From NCBI RefSeq assembly GCF_013426975.1, contig NZ_JACCPY010000012.1, forward strand, positions 47,857 to 111,856: a stretch of DNA of 64,000 nucleotides, given 5' to 3'. The notes under the pieces are model-generated. The model was given only the letters and a program-made list of their open reading frames with translations. It did no database searches and was not told the DNA's origin. The position numbers and the translations under genes are program-made. This document shows positions 19,988 to 29,036 of this stretch, piece by piece. Source of the DNA: Sphaerotilus sulfidivorans (lineage in GTDB: Bacteria > Pseudomonadota > Gammaproteobacteria > Burkholderiales > Burkholderiaceae_C). Position 1 is the first letter of the stretch. Every line of letters begins with the position of its first letter.

Positions 19988-20398
19988 ATGATTGCATCTT
20001 CGACATCACCAAGACACTTCGACATGAGGACCCTGTCCTGCTTCATCGTCGAGGACAGCCCCGTGATCCGCGACAACCTGATCGAGACTCTCGAGGAGAT
20101 GGTGCCGGTTCGTGTGTGCGGCACGGCCGAGAGCGAAAGCGATGCGCTCGACGCCCTGCGCCGGCAGTCCCCGCAGCCCGATCTGGTCATCATCGACATC
20201 TTCCTGAAGGCCGGCTCCGGCCTGGGCGTGCTGCAGCAGGCGCGCCAGCACCGCTACGGCCGTCATCTGGTCGTGCTGAGCAACTACGCCACGCCCGAGA
20301 TGCGCCGGCGCTGCGCCGAGCTCGGGGCCGACCGCGTCTTCGACAAGTCCAGCGAACTCGAGGAGCTGATCGGCTACTGCGAGACGCTCGGGGCCTGA
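19988..20398 (+). CDS. Receiver-only response regulator
   Basis: 136 residues from the ATG with GGAG six bases upstream; an internal ATG at 20024 would give 124 residues and cannot be excluded. Receiver fold: acidic pocket VEDSP (Glu22, Asp23), phospho-acceptor Asp70 in LVIIDIFLKAGSG, conserved Lys near residue 113 in VFDKSSE. There is no DNA-binding or enzymatic output domain. It is followed 16 bases later by a histidine kinase, its probable partner. Output must pass through protein-protein contact. Confidence 0.88.
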   Translation: MIASSTSPRHFDMRTLSCFIVEDSPVIRDNLIETLEEMVPVRVCGTAESESDALDALRRQSPQPDLVIIDIFLKAGSGLGVLQQARQHRYGRHLVVLSNYATPEMRRRCAELGADRVFDKSSELEELIGYCETLGA

Positions 20399-20413
20399 TC
20401 GGCGGGCTTGTCC

Positions 20414-21805
20414 ATGCGTCTGCGCGATCGGCCTGTTGCGGTGCTGACCTGGCTGCGGGACCGCGGCCTGGTGATGCCGCTGGCGGCGCTGGTCGCGGCG
20501 CTGATGCTGTTCGTCAGCGAGGGCGGCTACCAGCGCACCCGTGGCTCGCTCGATGCCGCCATCGAGGCGGCGCAGGCGCGGCTGACCCTGCACCGGCTGC
20601 TCGGCCTGGTGACGCAGGCGGAGTCGGCCAAGCGCGGCTATCTGCTGTCGAGCCGGCGCGAGTATCTGCAGCCCTACATCGAGGCGGTGCGCGACATCGA
20701 GAGCCAGATCGCCGTGCTGCAGCAGCGCATGGGTTCGTCCGGCATGCATGGCGATCCCGCGCTGTCGGCCATCGAGCAGGAGCTGATCGAGCGCCTGCGC
20801 ATGAAGATGGACGAGATGAGCGAGGTGCTGCTGCGCTTCGACCGCCAGGACGTGCGCGGCGCGATGGACCTGGTGCTGACCGACATCGGCCTGCGCAACA
20901 TGGAGCAGATCCGCGCGCTGGCCGATCAGCTGATCGAGCACAGCAACCAGCGCATCGCAGCCCGGACCGCCGAGATGTACGACGCGATGCTGTTCCTGCG
21001 CCTGGGCATCCTGGCGCTGGTGATCGCCAGCCTGCTGGCGCTGGGCCTGTATGTGCGCCAGAGCCGCGCGATGGCGGCGCAGCGCGCCGAGCAGCAGCGC
21101 GTGGTGCAGGCCGAGCGCGATCTGCTCGAGATCGAGGTGCGTCGGCGCACCGCAGACCTGCTCGATCTGTCCTGGCATCTGCAGCATGCGCGCGAGGACG
21201 AGCGCAGCCGGCTCGCGCGCGAGCTGCATGACGAGCTTGGCGCGCTGCTGACTGCCGCCAAGCTGGATGCCGCCCGCATCCGCCCGAAGCTGGCCGACGC
21301 GCCGCCGGAGGTGCACGAGCGCCTGAAGCATCTGACGCAGACGCTCAACAGCGGCATCGCGCTCAAGCGCCGCATCATCGAGGACCTGCGGCCGTCCTCG
21401 CTGTCCAATCTCGGGCTGCTGCCGGCGCTGGAGATTCTCGGCAGCGAGTTCGCCGAACGCTCGGGTCTGGCGGTGCACATGAAGCTGACGCCGGGCATCG
21501 GCCTGGATGCCGGCGCGCAGCTCACCGCCTACCGCATGGTGCAGGAGGCGCTGACCAACATCGCCAAGTACGCGCAGGCCGGCACGGTCGAGATCGGCCT
21601 GGCGCTGGACGGCCCGATGGCGCTGCTGACCGTGCAGGATGACGGCATCGGCTTCGATGCGGCCCAGGCCAGCGGTCGCAGCGCCCACGGCCTGACCGGC
21701 ATGCGCTACCGTGTCGAGAGCGAGGGCGGCATGTTCGAGATCGACGCGGCGCCCGGGCGCGGCACCCGCCTGTCGGCCTGGCTGCCGCGGCGCGATCCGG
21801 CGTAG
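20414..21805 (+). CDS. CHASE3 sensor histidine kinase (HisKA_3 type)
   Basis: 463 residues. Transmembrane helix near 19-35, a helical CHASE3-like extracytoplasmic domain (about 40-188, TQAESAKRGYLLSSRREYLQ), a second helix near 194-213, a coiled linker, then DHp with phospho-acceptor His272 in LARELHDELGALL and a C-terminal ATPase (MVQEALTNIAKYAQA, DDGIGFD). HisKA_3 kinases normally partner NarL-type regulators with a helix-turn-helix; here the adjacent regulator has only a receiver. Its input is unknown; the surrounding genes suggest envelope or oxidative stress. Confidence 0.9.
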   Translation: MRLRDRPVAVLTWLRDRGLVMPLAALVAALMLFVSEGGYQRTRGSLDAAIEAAQARLTLHRLLGLVTQAESAKRGYLLSSRREYLQPYIEAVRDIESQIAVLQQRMGSSGMHGDPALSAIEQELIERLRMKMDEMSEVLLRFDRQDVRGAMDLVLTDIGLRNMEQIRALADQLIEHSNQRIAARTAEMYDAMLFLRLGILALVIASLLALGLYVRQSRAMAAQRAEQQRVVQAERDLLEIEVRRRTADLLDLSWHLQHAREDERSRLARELHDELGALLTAAKLDAARIRPKLADAPPEVHERLKHLTQTLNSGIALKRRIIEDLRPSSLSNLGLLPALEILGSEFAERSGLAVHMKLTPGIGLDAGAQLTAYRMVQEALTNIAKYAQAGTVEIGLALDGPMALLTVQDDGIGFDAAQASGRSAHGLTGMRYRVESEGGMFEIDAAPGRGTRLSAWLPRRDPA

Positions 21806-21810
21806 TTCCC

Positions 21811-21868
21811 GTCCTACAGCGGCGCGGCGGCTGTGCCGCTGGCGGCACCTGCGGGCGCGTCCTACGCT
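21811..21868 (+). promoter_or_regulatory. Two copies of the GTCCTAC motif, 48 bases apart
   Basis: GTCCTACAGC at 21811-21820 and GTCCTACGCT at 21859-21868 start 48 bases apart, the same spacing as the pair before the ferritin-like gene. The second copy ends nine bases before the next ATG (21878) and its CTACGCT core resembles a stationary-phase (sigma-S) minus-10 element, although it would then produce a nearly leaderless transcript. Confidence 0.45.
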
Positions 21869-21877
21869 GGATGCACC

Positions 21878-22261
21878 ATGTTCCATCCCCTGCTCAAGCT
21901 GCTGGCGCGGCGGCCCGACCTGCTCGCCGATCACCTCGACGCCTATGCGGACCTGGCCTCCGCGCAGGTGCGTGCGACCCGACGCGCGCTGGCCACCCGC
22001 GCGCTGCTGGCGGCGCTGGCCGGCCTGGGCGCGCTGCTGGCGCTGCTGCTGGCCGGCATGGCGCTGCTGCTGTGGGCGGCGCTGTCGCCCGAGCTGCTGG
22101 CGCGGCCCTGGATGCTGCTGCTGATTCCGGCGCTGCCGGCGCTGCTGGCGCTGGGCGCGGCCTGGGCGCTGCGCTCGAGCGCACCGCTGGCCGGCTTCGG
22201 CCCGCTGCGCGAGCAGTTCTCGCGTGACGCGCAGATGCTGCACGACGCCTCGCGACCCTGA
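21878..22261 (+). CDS. Small membrane protein, phage-holin-superfamily/YqjE-like
   Basis: 127 residues. A short amphipathic N-terminus (LLARRPDLLADHLDAYADLA) is followed by two long hydrophobic helices near residues 43-70 and 75-97. The layout (helical head, two membrane spans) matches the YqjE/holin-X group found beside YqjD-like stress proteins. Function unknown. It lies 14 bases upstream of another small membrane-associated protein gene and after two copies of the GTCCTAC motif. Confidence 0.65.
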   Translation: MFHPLLKLLARRPDLLADHLDAYADLASAQVRATRRALATRALLAALAGLGALLALLLAGMALLLWAALSPELLARPWMLLLIPALPALLALGAAWALRSSAPLAGFGPLREQFSRDAQMLHDASRP

Positions 22262-22275
22262 AAGGACACCGCAAG

Positions 22276-22899
22276 ATGCTGGATCCGGACCTGAGCCGAG
22301 CGCGCGAGCGCCTGGAGGCTTCCCGCGAGCGCCTGCTTGCGCACATGCGTGGCGAGGCCGATCCCGCCGATGCCGAGGCCCGGCCGGCGGTGGCCTCGGG
22401 CGAGCGGCGGGCGCCCGCGGCGCCGGTCGACGTCGCGGGCCAGCTCAGCCTGCTGGCGGCGCTGCGCCAGCGCGTCGAGGCTCATCCGGTCGGCGCGGTG
22501 CTGCTCGACACCGGGCAGCTGTGGTGGGAGCGCCATCCGGCGCGTGCGGTGCTGCTGCGGGCCCAGGGCCGTCTCGATCGCACGACCGCACCCTTCGTGC
22601 GCCGCCATCCCGTCGTCGCGGTGGCGCTGGCGGCAGCCGCCGGCGGCGCACTGGCAGCGCTGCGGCCGTGGCAGGACGCCCGGGTGCTCAGGCTCTGGCG
22701 GCCGGTGCAGAGCCATCTGGGTGGCTGGCTGCGCGCGCAGTTCCCGATGCAGACGCTGATCCATGCCGCGGTCACCGCGCTGGCCACGCGGGCGATGAGC
22801 CCGTCGGCGCAGGACACGGCCGAGGCCGCTGTCGGCGTCGTCCGACAGGAACAGTCGGCGCAGGCCGATGCCGTGCAGGAATCCTTCGCGCGACCATGA
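22276..22899 (+). CDS. Hypothetical protein with YqjD/DUF883-like membrane segment
   Basis: 207 residues. The first 50 residues are charged and helical (LSRARERLEASRERLLAHMRG); near residues 113-132, RRHPVVAVALAAAAGGALAA is a hydrophobic segment preceded by Arg-Arg-His-Pro, as in the C-terminal anchor of YqjD/ElaB-type ribosome- or membrane-associated stress proteins. I do not recognise the family as a whole. AAGGA precedes the ATG. It sits between the holin-like gene and the OmpA lipoprotein gene, which begins five bases later. Confidence 0.6.
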   Translation: MLDPDLSRARERLEASRERLLAHMRGEADPADAEARPAVASGERRAPAAPVDVAGQLSLLAALRQRVEAHPVGAVLLDTGQLWWERHPARAVLLRAQGRLDRTTAPFVRRHPVVAVALAAAAGGALAALRPWQDARVLRLWRPVQSHLGGWLRAQFPMQTLIHAAVTALATRAMSPSAQDTAEAAVGVVRQEQSAQADAVQESFARP

Positions 22900-22903
22900 G
22901 GCC

Positions 22904-23641
22904 ATGAAAAACCTTCTCCTGCCTTCCTCGCCGTCGTCGCCGGCCGTGCTGTCCGGTGCCTGTCCTGTCTTGTCTCGCCCGCTGTCGCGCCTGCGTGCCG
23001 GCTCCGGCCTGGTGGCGCTGTCGCTGGCCATGCTGGCTGCCGGCTGCTCCACGCCGATGAGCGAGCGCCAGCGCGGCACCGCGGTCGGCGCCGGGGTCGG
23101 TGCGGGCGTCGGCGCGGTGATCGGCTCGGTCACCGGCGGCAAGGCCGGGCAGAGTGCGGTCATCGGTGGCGTGGTCGGCGCGGTGGCCGGCAATCTGTGG
23201 TCCAAGCGCATGGAAGAGCGCCAGAAGGCGCTCGAGCAGGCCACGCAGGGCACCGCGGTGCAGGTCGCGCGCACGGCGGACAACCGCATCCGCGTCAACA
23301 TTCCCAGCGATTTCTCCTTCGACATCGGCCGCTCGGCGGTCAAGCCGCAGATGCGCCCGGTGCTCGACGAGCTGGCGCGCAACACCGATGCCGCGCTGCG
23401 CATGAACGTCATCGGCTACACCGACTCGACCGGCAGCGACGCGGTGAACCGCCCGCTGTCGCTGGACCGGGCCGAATCGGTGCGCGACTACCTGGTCGGC
23501 CGCGGCGTCACCGCCTCGCGCATCGTCGTCGACGGACGCGGCGCCAGCGATCCGGTCGCCAGCAACGACAGCGAGTCCGGCCGCGCGATGAACCGCCGCG
23601 TCGAGATCTATCTCTCCGAACCCGCCCAGGCCGGCGGCTGA
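22904..23641 (+). CDS. OmpA-family lipoprotein with glycine-zipper
   Basis: 245 residues. After an unusually long 48-residue N-terminus there is a lipobox-like LAAGC (Cys near 48), a glycine-zipper stretch (GAGVGAGVGAVIGSVTGGKAG) and a C-terminal OmpA peptidoglycan-binding domain (NVIGYTDSTGSDAVNRPLSL, RAMNRRVEIYLSE). This YiaD/YfiB-like layout anchors the outer membrane to peptidoglycan. A GC-rich hairpin resembling a terminator follows about 40 bases downstream. Confidence 0.85.
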   Translation: MKNLLLPSSPSSPAVLSGACPVLSRPLSRLRAGSGLVALSLAMLAAGCSTPMSERQRGTAVGAGVGAGVGAVIGSVTGGKAGQSAVIGGVVGAVAGNLWSKRMEERQKALEQATQGTAVQVARTADNRIRVNIPSDFSFDIGRSAVKPQMRPVLDELARNTDAALRMNVIGYTDSTGSDAVNRPLSLDRAESVRDYLVGRGVTASRIVVDGRGASDPVASNDSESGRAMNRRVEIYLSEPAQAGG

Positions 23642-23682
23642 TCGCGCCGCGACGCATCGTCTTTCGCCTTCTCCTGCCCGCT

Positions 23683-23712
23683 GGCCCGCCTCGTGCGGGC
23701 CTTCCGTCGTTT
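23683..23712 (+). terminator. Possible terminator after the OmpA lipoprotein gene
   Basis: GGCCCGC, loop CTCGT, GCGGGCC (23683-23701), then TTCCGTCGTTTG. The stem is strong but the T tract is interrupted, so termination efficiency is uncertain. Confidence 0.45.
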
Positions 23713-23755
23713 GCCGTCGTTCGTCATTCACCCTTCATGGCAGGCGGCGAGCGGC

Positions 23756-23783
23756 AAAAAAAGAGCCACCGCGAAGGTGGCTC
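23756..23783 (-). terminator. Rho-independent terminator of the DUF2789 gene
   Basis: Read on the minus strand: GAGCCACC, loop TTCGC, GGTGGCTC, then seven Ts. It lies 67 bases past the stop of the minus-strand DUF2789 gene. An 8-bp perfect stem with an uninterrupted T run makes this the clearest minus-strand terminator in the window. Confidence 0.85.
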
Positions 23784-23850
23784 GAAGAGGCTGTGACAGC
23801 ACCCGTGACAGACAGGAACAGACCGGAGAGAGCAAACAGGAGAGCGGAAC

Positions 23851-24099
23851 TCAGTGCATCGGCAGATCCGGCGCATCGCGCAGCCGCGCGTCGAGGCGGT
23901 CGATCAGGATCGCCCAGTCGGCGTCGCGCGCCAGCTCGGTGGCCAGGAAGGCCTTCTGCGCGTCGCTCCAGAAGGGCGCCTCCTCGAGCGCGACGTCCGG
24001 GGCCAGTGGCGCATGGCGGCGCACGAACTCTTCGGGCGTCTCGTCCAGACCGAGCTGGGCAAACAGCTCGGGCAGCGTGCGGAGATGGTTCTGCATCAT
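23851..24099 (-). CDS. DUF2789 family protein
   Basis: 82 residues. Signature stretches of this small family are visible: LPELFAQLGLDETPEEFVRR, LEEAPFWSDAQKAFLATEL and the closing DWAILIDRLDARLRDAP. Function unknown. AGGAG lies nine bases before the first of two adjacent ATG codons (MM). It is a monocistronic unit ending at a strong terminator and divergent from a small gene of unknown function. Confidence 0.82.
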   Translation of the reverse strand: MMQNHLRTLPELFAQLGLDETPEEFVRRHAPLAPDVALEEAPFWSDAQKAFLATELARDADWAILIDRLDARLRDAPDLPMH

Positions 24100-24204
24100 G
24101 GGCGGGAACTCCTGGGCGTCGGGTTGGACTGGAGGGACGAATCCAGTGTGCACCTTGCTCCGGGGGGGCTGAATCGGCGCGCGCCGCGCCGCGCCGTCAG
24201 GGCA

Positions 24205-24233
24205 GTCCTACGCTGTCGGATCTGTCCTACATC
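24205..24233 (+). promoter_or_regulatory. Two copies of the GTCCTAC motif before a 67-codon gene
   Basis: GTCCTACGCT at 24205-24214 and GTCCTACATC at 24224-24233, 19 bases apart, in the divergent gap between the DUF2789 gene and the small gene starting at 24310. The motif is the same as before the ferritin-like, regulator and membrane-protein genes upstream. Confidence 0.45.
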
Positions 24234-24309
24234 CGTCCGGCATGCGCGCCGATGGGGCCGGCCGGGGCGGCTCGACACAATGGCCCCAGGACAGAAAGGA
24301 GCCCCAGCG

Positions 24310-24513
24310 ATGAATGCCCATGCCGAAGCCCGTACCGAATTTCTGCTGAAGGCGGATGCCGCGCACCAGGCTCCTTCGTTCTCGGACATGCGCCGCGCCC
24401 CGAGCAGCGAGCTCGGCTACGAGGCTGCGCTGCCTTTCTTGCCGTTCCTGTCCTGTGGCGATGCGCCTGGGCTGCCCTCGGCGCCGCTGCTCGACGGCTG
24501 GTTCACGGCCTGA
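24310..24513 (+). CDS. Small hypothetical protein (67 residues)
   Basis: I do not recognise this protein. A strong ribosome site (AAGGAG, eight bases before the ATG), an upstream pair of GTCCTAC motifs and a textbook terminator about 80 bases after the stop indicate a genuine short transcription unit. The peptide begins NAHAEARTEFLLKADAAHQA and has no membrane span or signal peptide. The DMRRAPSSELGYEAALPFL region suggests a soluble, partly disordered protein. Its neighbours are stress-type genes. Confidence 0.6.
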   Translation: MNAHAEARTEFLLKADAAHQAPSFSDMRRAPSSELGYEAALPFLPFLSCGDAPGLPSAPLLDGWFTA

Positions 24514-24594
24514 GTCCGAAGCCTGTCCTCCGGGGAGACTGTTCCCCCGACCGATTCCCGTTGACCTCCTCGAATCCCATTCACCCAGGGAGTC

Positions 24595-24629
24595 GGCCGG
24601 CATGACCCCCCTCATGCCGGCCTTTTTTT
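24595..24629 (+). terminator. Strong Rho-independent terminator
   Basis: GGCCGGCATGA, loop of six bases, TCATGCCGGCC, then seven Ts (24623-24629): an 11-bp perfect stem. It closes the short transcription unit of the 67-residue protein. Confidence 0.92.
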
Positions 24630-24641
24630 CGCCTGACGGGC

Positions 24642-24740
24642 TCAGCGCTCCTTGCGCAGCGCGCCGGTCACGCTGCTGCCGCTGCCGAGCATGAAGACGG
24701 TGTAGCAGGTAAATCGGCAGGGGGTGCCCCCCCGCGCCAT
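24642..24740 (-). CDS. Possible 32-residue ORF coupled to the chemoreceptor stop
   Basis: The ATG overlaps the chemoreceptor stop by one base (TGATG), an arrangement used for translational coupling. The peptide reads [20 protein letters not shown] and ends SSVTGALRKER. It could instead be the surviving 3' tail of a lost gene. No homology is recognised and it is too short for coding statistics; listed because the region would otherwise appear empty. Confidence 0.25.
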   Translation of the reverse strand: MARGGTPCRFTCYTVFMLGSGSSVTGALRKER

Positions 24741-26488
24741 CAGAAGCTTTCCCAGTTGTCCACTGCGTTGCCACTGGTGGCGGCCACCGGCGCCGGGGCC
24801 GGTGCAGGCGTGGGGGCCGTGGCACGCGGGGCGGGTGCCGGCCGGGGCGCCGCCGAACGGGGGCTGGCCGGGCGCGGCGCGCTGGCCGGCGCCGGGCTGC
24901 TCGGGCGGGCGGCGGCGACCGGTGCTGCCGTCTGGCTCATGTCGATGCGGAAGCGCTGCACGGCGGCATCGAGCCGGGCCGCTTCCTCGCGCAGGCCGTC
25001 GGCAGCGGCCGCGCTCTCCTCGACCAGCGCCGCGTTGCGCTGCGTCATCTCGTCGAGGTGGCTGATCGCGTGGTTGACATGCTGGATGCCGCTGTTCTGC
25101 TCGGCGGCCGAGGCGGTGATGCGGCCGATCATCTCGGAGACGCGCTGCACCGAGCCGACCAGCTCGTCCATCGCCTGGCCGGCCTCCTCGACCAGACGCG
25201 CGCCCTGGTCGACGGTGCCGGTCGAGGCCTGGATCAGCGTCTTGATCTCGCGTGCGGCCGCGGCCGAACGCTGCGCCAGGTTGCGCACCTCGCTGGCGAC
25301 GACCGCGAAGCCGCGGCCCTGCTCGCCGGCGCGTGCGGCCTCCACCGCCGCGTTCAGCGCCAGGATGTTGGTCTGGAAGGCGATGCCGTCGATCACGCCG
25401 ATGATGTCGCCGATGCGCCGGCTCGACGAGGAGATCTCCTGCATGTTGCTGACCACCTGGCTGACCACCTGACCGCCGCGCTCGGCGGCCGCCGCGGCCG
25501 AGCTGGCCAGGCGGTTGGCCTCCTCGGCGGCCTCGGCGCTCTGGTGCACCGTCTGCGTCAGCTCGCCCATCGATCCGGCGGTGTCCTGCAGGTTGCTGGC
25601 GGTCTGCTCGGTGCGCTGCGACAGGTCGAGGTTGCCGGCGGCGATCTCGGTGCTGGCGGTCTTCAGGGTGCCGGCACTGCCGCGCACCTCGCCGACGAGC
25701 TGGCGCAGCGAGGCGGTCATGCGCTCGAGCCCGCGCATCAGGTCGCCGAGCTCGTCGCTGCGGCGGGTATCGATCTGTGCGGTCAGGTCGCCGCCGGCGA
25801 TGCGTTCGGTGGTGTCGATCGCCTCGCGGATCGGCTGCAGGATCGAGCGCGACATGCGCCAGGTCGACAGCAGCAGCAGCGCGACCAGGCCCAGCATCAT
25901 CCCGGTGACGATCTGCACCGTGGTCATGCGCGAGCTGGCCACCGTGTTGGCGAAGGCCTCCACTTGCGCCTTCTGCGTCTGCACGAAGGCCTGCTGGGCG
26001 CCGAGGTAGTCGGCAAGGCGGTCCCGCAGGCCGCGCAGGCGGGCCTCGTCGATGCTCTCGCCGGCCGACTGCGCGGCGGTGAGCTGCTTGCGCAGGTCGA
26101 TGTAGGTCTTGCGGGTGTCGGCCACCCGGGCCAGTGCGGCCTTTTCCTCGGGCAGCTGCACGGCGGCCTCGATGCTCTTCTGGATCTCGGTGATGCGTGC
26201 CGAGGTGGCCTCCATGTCGGCCTTGACCTTCCCGCCCAGGCTGGTGTCGGTGCTGGCCAGCACGGTCATGCCGCGTGCGGCATTGGCCTCGGTCAGCGCG
26301 GCCCAGCGTGCGGCGCGCTCCAGGCGCTCGTTCAGTTCACCCTCGATCTGGCGGCCGGCCTCGATGTTGTCGCGGGTCTGCAGACTCACGGTCACCGCGA
26401 CGACGCCGATCACCACCGCCGCCAGGACGGTCGGCAGCCACAGGCGCCGGTTGAGGGAAGTCTTCTTGATCGGGATCTGGGTGTTCAT
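24740..26488 (-). CDS. Methyl-accepting chemotaxis protein with CheR-tether pentapeptide
   Basis: 582 residues. Transmembrane helices near 14-34 and 190-212 flank a four-helix-bundle ligand domain; HAMP follows (near 213-265), then the signalling hairpin tip with [20 protein letters not shown] and [20 protein letters not shown]. The last 60 residues are a Pro/Ala linker ending in NWESF, a close variant of the NWETF pentapeptide that tethers CheR and CheB in high-abundance receptors. It senses an unknown periplasmic ligand. The start is the ATG giving MNTQIPIKK; no clear ribosome site precedes it. Confidence 0.92.
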   Translation of the reverse strand: MNTQIPIKKTSLNRRLWLPTVLAAVVIGVVAVTVSLQTRDNIEAGRQIEGELNERLERAARWAALTEANAARGMTVLASTDTSLGGKVKADMEATSARITEIQKSIEAAVQLPEEKAALARVADTRKTYIDLRKQLTAAQSAGESIDEARLRGLRDRLADYLGAQQAFVQTQKAQVEAFANTVASSRMTTVQIVTGMMLGLVALLLLSTWRMSRSILQPIREAIDTTERIAGGDLTAQIDTRRSDELGDLMRGLERMTASLRQLVGEVRGSAGTLKTASTEIAAGNLDLSQRTEQTASNLQDTAGSMGELTQTVHQSAEAAEEANRLASSAAAAAERGGQVVSQVVSNMQEISSSSRRIGDIIGVIDGIAFQTNILALNAAVEAARAGEQGRGFAVVASEVRNLAQRSAAAAREIKTLIQASTGTVDQGARLVEEAGQAMDELVGSVQRVSEMIGRITASAAEQNSGIQHVNHAISHLDEMTQRNAALVEESAAAADGLREEAARLDAAVQRFRIDMSQTAAPVAAARPSSPAPASAPRPASPRSAAPRPAPAPRATAPTPAPAPAPVAATSGNAVDNWESF

Positions 26489-26727
26489 GTGCAGTACCGC
26501 GATGGCTTGAGTCGGCGGGATGGGTCGGTTGCGCATTTCTTCGGCCCCACAGCTCGGCCGCTTTCTGCATGAATCGGCATCGGTATTCCTGCTGCCGACT
26601 TGAGGCAGCAAGAAGGCGGGCAGGACAGCAACTGCCGGATTGACAGGGCTCAATTCCGCCCTTGGGTCCGGCGCAGTGCGCCGAGCATCGCCAGTCTGTG
26701 CAAGACCCGGAACAAGGAGTCGCTGCC

Positions 26728-28461
26728 ATGCTGTCCTGGCTGATGAAGATCGATCGTCTGGTCCCCGTGCGCTATCTGACGCTGGTGGGACTCATGTTCG
26801 CGGCGCTGCTGGGCGCGCTGGGCTGGTGGCAGGGTCATGGCGCCGGACCGTGGCTGCTGCTGGTCGGCAGCGCCGGCACGCTGCTGGGGCTGCGCGACTT
26901 GCGCCAGACCCAGCGCTCGGTGCTGCGCAACTACCCGGTGCTGGGCCACATGCGCTACTGGCTCGAGTTCATCCGGCCGGAGATCCGCCAGTACTTCATC
27001 GAGAGCGACAACGAGGCCGCGCCCTTCTCGCGCCAGCAGCGCTCGCTGGTCTACCAGCGCGCCAAGGGCGATCCGGACAAGCGCCCCTTCGGCACGCAGG
27101 TCGATGTGCATGCCGAGGGCCACGAGTGGATCAACCACTCGCTGGCGCCGACGACGCTGGATTCGCACGACTTCCGGGTGCTGATCGGGGGGCCGAACTG
27201 CCTGCAGCCCTACAGCGCCAGCGTCTTCAACATCTCGGCGATGAGCTTCGGTGCGCTCAGCGCCAACGCCATCCTCGCGCTCAACGGCGGCGCGAAGAAG
27301 GGCGGCTTCATGCACGACACCGGCGAGGGCTCGATCAGCGCCTATCACCGCAGCCACGGTGGCGATCTGGTCTGGGAGATCGGCTCGGGCTACTTCGGCT
27401 GCCGCGACGCGCAGGGCCGCTTCAGCGAGGAGAAGTTCGTCGCCAACGCCACCTCGCCACAGGTCAGGCTCATCGAGATCAAGCTGTCGCAGGGCGCCAA
27501 GCCGGGCCACGGCGGCGTGCTGCCCGGCCCGAAGGTCACGCCGGAGATCGCCGAGACCCGCGGCGTGGCGGTGGGCGAGGACTGCGTGTCGCCGGCGGCG
27601 CACACCGAGTTCGGCACGCCGGTCGAGCTGCTGCTCTTCCTGTCGCGGCTGCGCCGGCTCTCGGGCGGCAAGCCGGTCGGCTTCAAGCTCTGCATCGGCC
27701 ATCCCTGGGAATGGTTCGCGATCTGCAAGGCGATGCTGGAGACGGGCCTGACGCCCGACTTCATCGTCGTCGATGGCGCCGAGGGCGGCACCGGCGCGGC
27801 GCCGCTGGAGTTTTCCGACCATGTCGGTGCGCCGCTGCAGGAGGGGCTGCTGCTGGTGCACAACACGCTGGTCGGCCTGAACTTGCGCGATCGCATCCGG
27901 CTGGGCGCCTCGGGCAAGATCGTCAGCGCGTTCGACATCGCCCGCGCGATGGCGCTGGGCGCGGACTGGTGCAACTCGGCGCGCGGCTTCATGTTCGCGC
28001 TGGGCTGCATCCAGGCCCAGCACTGCCACACCGGCGCCTGCCCGACCGGCGTGGCGACCCAGGATCCGCAGCGCCAGCAGGCGCTGGTGGTGCCCGACAA
28101 GATCGAGCGGGTGGCGCGCTACCACCGCAACACGCTGCACGCGCTGCAGGAGCTGGTGCAGGCCGCCGGTCTGCGCCATCCGGGCGAGATCACGGCCGCG
28201 CACATCGTGCGCCGCGTCGCCAACGACCAGGTGCGGCTGCTGCGCAACCAGCTCTGCTTCCTCGAGCCGGGCGAGCTGCTGGCCGCCGCCCGCGGCGAGG
28301 GCGACTGGCCGCACAACGTCTACCGGGTCTACTGGCCGATCGCACGCGCCGACAGTTTCCAGCCGGCCCAGACCGAAGGTGCCGCGCCGCACCGGACGGT
28401 CGGCGCGCTGCCGCGCCGGGTCGTGCCGCTGCACCCGGTTGCGGAGAGCGCCGGCCGCTGA
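26728..28461 (+). CDS. FMN-binding glutamate-synthase-like protein (GltS domain)
   Basis: 577 residues, ATG with AAGGAG upstream. Two N-terminal hydrophobic helices (residues 13-33 and 36-55) suggest a membrane anchor. The body is a GltB-like FMN barrel: [34 protein letters not shown], and the [3Fe-4S] cysteine cluster [17 protein letters not shown]. Lacking the amidotransferase domain of true glutamate synthase, these stand-alone proteins have uncertain substrates. It is divergent from the chemoreceptor and convergent with yfiB. Confidence 0.85.
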   Translation: MLSWLMKIDRLVPVRYLTLVGLMFAALLGALGWWQGHGAGPWLLLVGSAGTLLGLRDLRQTQRSVLRNYPVLGHMRYWLEFIRPEIRQYFIESDNEAAPFSRQQRSLVYQRAKGDPDKRPFGTQVDVHAEGHEWINHSLAPTTLDSHDFRVLIGGPNCLQPYSASVFNISAMSFGALSANAILALNGGAKKGGFMHDTGEGSISAYHRSHGGDLVWEIGSGYFGCRDAQGRFSEEKFVANATSPQVRLIEIKLSQGAKPGHGGVLPGPKVTPEIAETRGVAVGEDCVSPAAHTEFGTPVELLLFLSRLRRLSGGKPVGFKLCIGHPWEWFAICKAMLETGLTPDFIVVDGAEGGTGAAPLEFSDHVGAPLQEGLLLVHNTLVGLNLRDRIRLGASGKIVSAFDIARAMALGADWCNSARGFMFALGCIQAQHCHTGACPTGVATQDPQRQQALVVPDKIERVARYHRNTLHALQELVQAAGLRHPGEITAAHIVRRVANDQVRLLRNQLCFLEPGELLAAARGEGDWPHNVYRVYWPIARADSFQPAQTEGAAPHRTVGALPRRVVPLHPVAESAGR

Positions 28462-28479
28462 GCCGCGCCGCGTCCGCCG

Positions 28480-29013
28480 TCAGTCGCTCAGCACGATCAC
28501 CGCGACGCGGCGGTTCTGCGTCCGGCCGGCCTCGGTGGCGTTGTCTGCGATCGGGCGGGCCGCGCCCAGGCCGCGCACCTGCAGGCCGGCGGCCGGGAAG
28601 CCGCGCGACTCCATCTCGCGCGCCACGACCTCGGCGCGGCGCAGAGACAGGCGCTGGTTGACCGTGGCGTCGCCGATGCTGTCGGTGTGGCCCTCGACCC
28701 TCACCCGCGTCAGGCCGACCTTGATCAGCGAGTCGGTCAGCCGGGCCACCGTCCCGACCTCGTCCGGACCGAGCCGGTCGGCGCCGAAGCCGAACAGCAC
28801 GCGGCTGCCCATGCTCAGCGTCCAGCCTTCGTCGGTCTCGACGAAGCCGAGGTCGCGCATCGTGCGCACCTGCTCGGGGGTGAACTTCGGCGCGGGCGCA
28901 GGCGGCGGGGGCGGCGGCGGCGTCGCGCAGCCGCTGACCAGTGCGGCCAGCGTCAGGCCCAGGGCCATCATCCGCCGTCGCGAGGTCCGGGCGGGCAGGG
29001 GGAGCGAGGACAT
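28480..29013 (-). CDS. yfiB: YfiB-like OmpA lipoprotein
   Basis: 177 residues, ATG preceded by AGGAG at eight bases. Signal peptide with lipobox LVSGC (Cys near 29), a Pro-rich linker, then an OmpA domain with VRVEGHTDSIGDATVNQRLSL and the peptidoglycan-binding RTQNRRVAVIV. In Pseudomonas, YfiB sequesters YfiR at the outer membrane and so activates the cyclase YfiN. It is the last gene of a yfiR-yfiN-yfiB operon in the same order as in Pseudomonas, which supports this role over a generic OmpA lipoprotein. Confidence 0.82.
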   Translation of the reverse strand: MSSLPLPARTSRRRMMALGLTLAALVSGCATPPPPPPPAPAPKFTPEQVRTMRDLGFVETDEGWTLSMGSRVLFGFGADRLGPDEVGTVARLTDSLIKVGLTRVRVEGHTDSIGDATVNQRLSLRRAEVVAREMESRGFPAAGLQVRGLGAARPIADNATEAGRTQNRRVAVIVLSD

Positions 29014-29036
29014 CTTCTTTTCTCCTGGAGAGCAGG

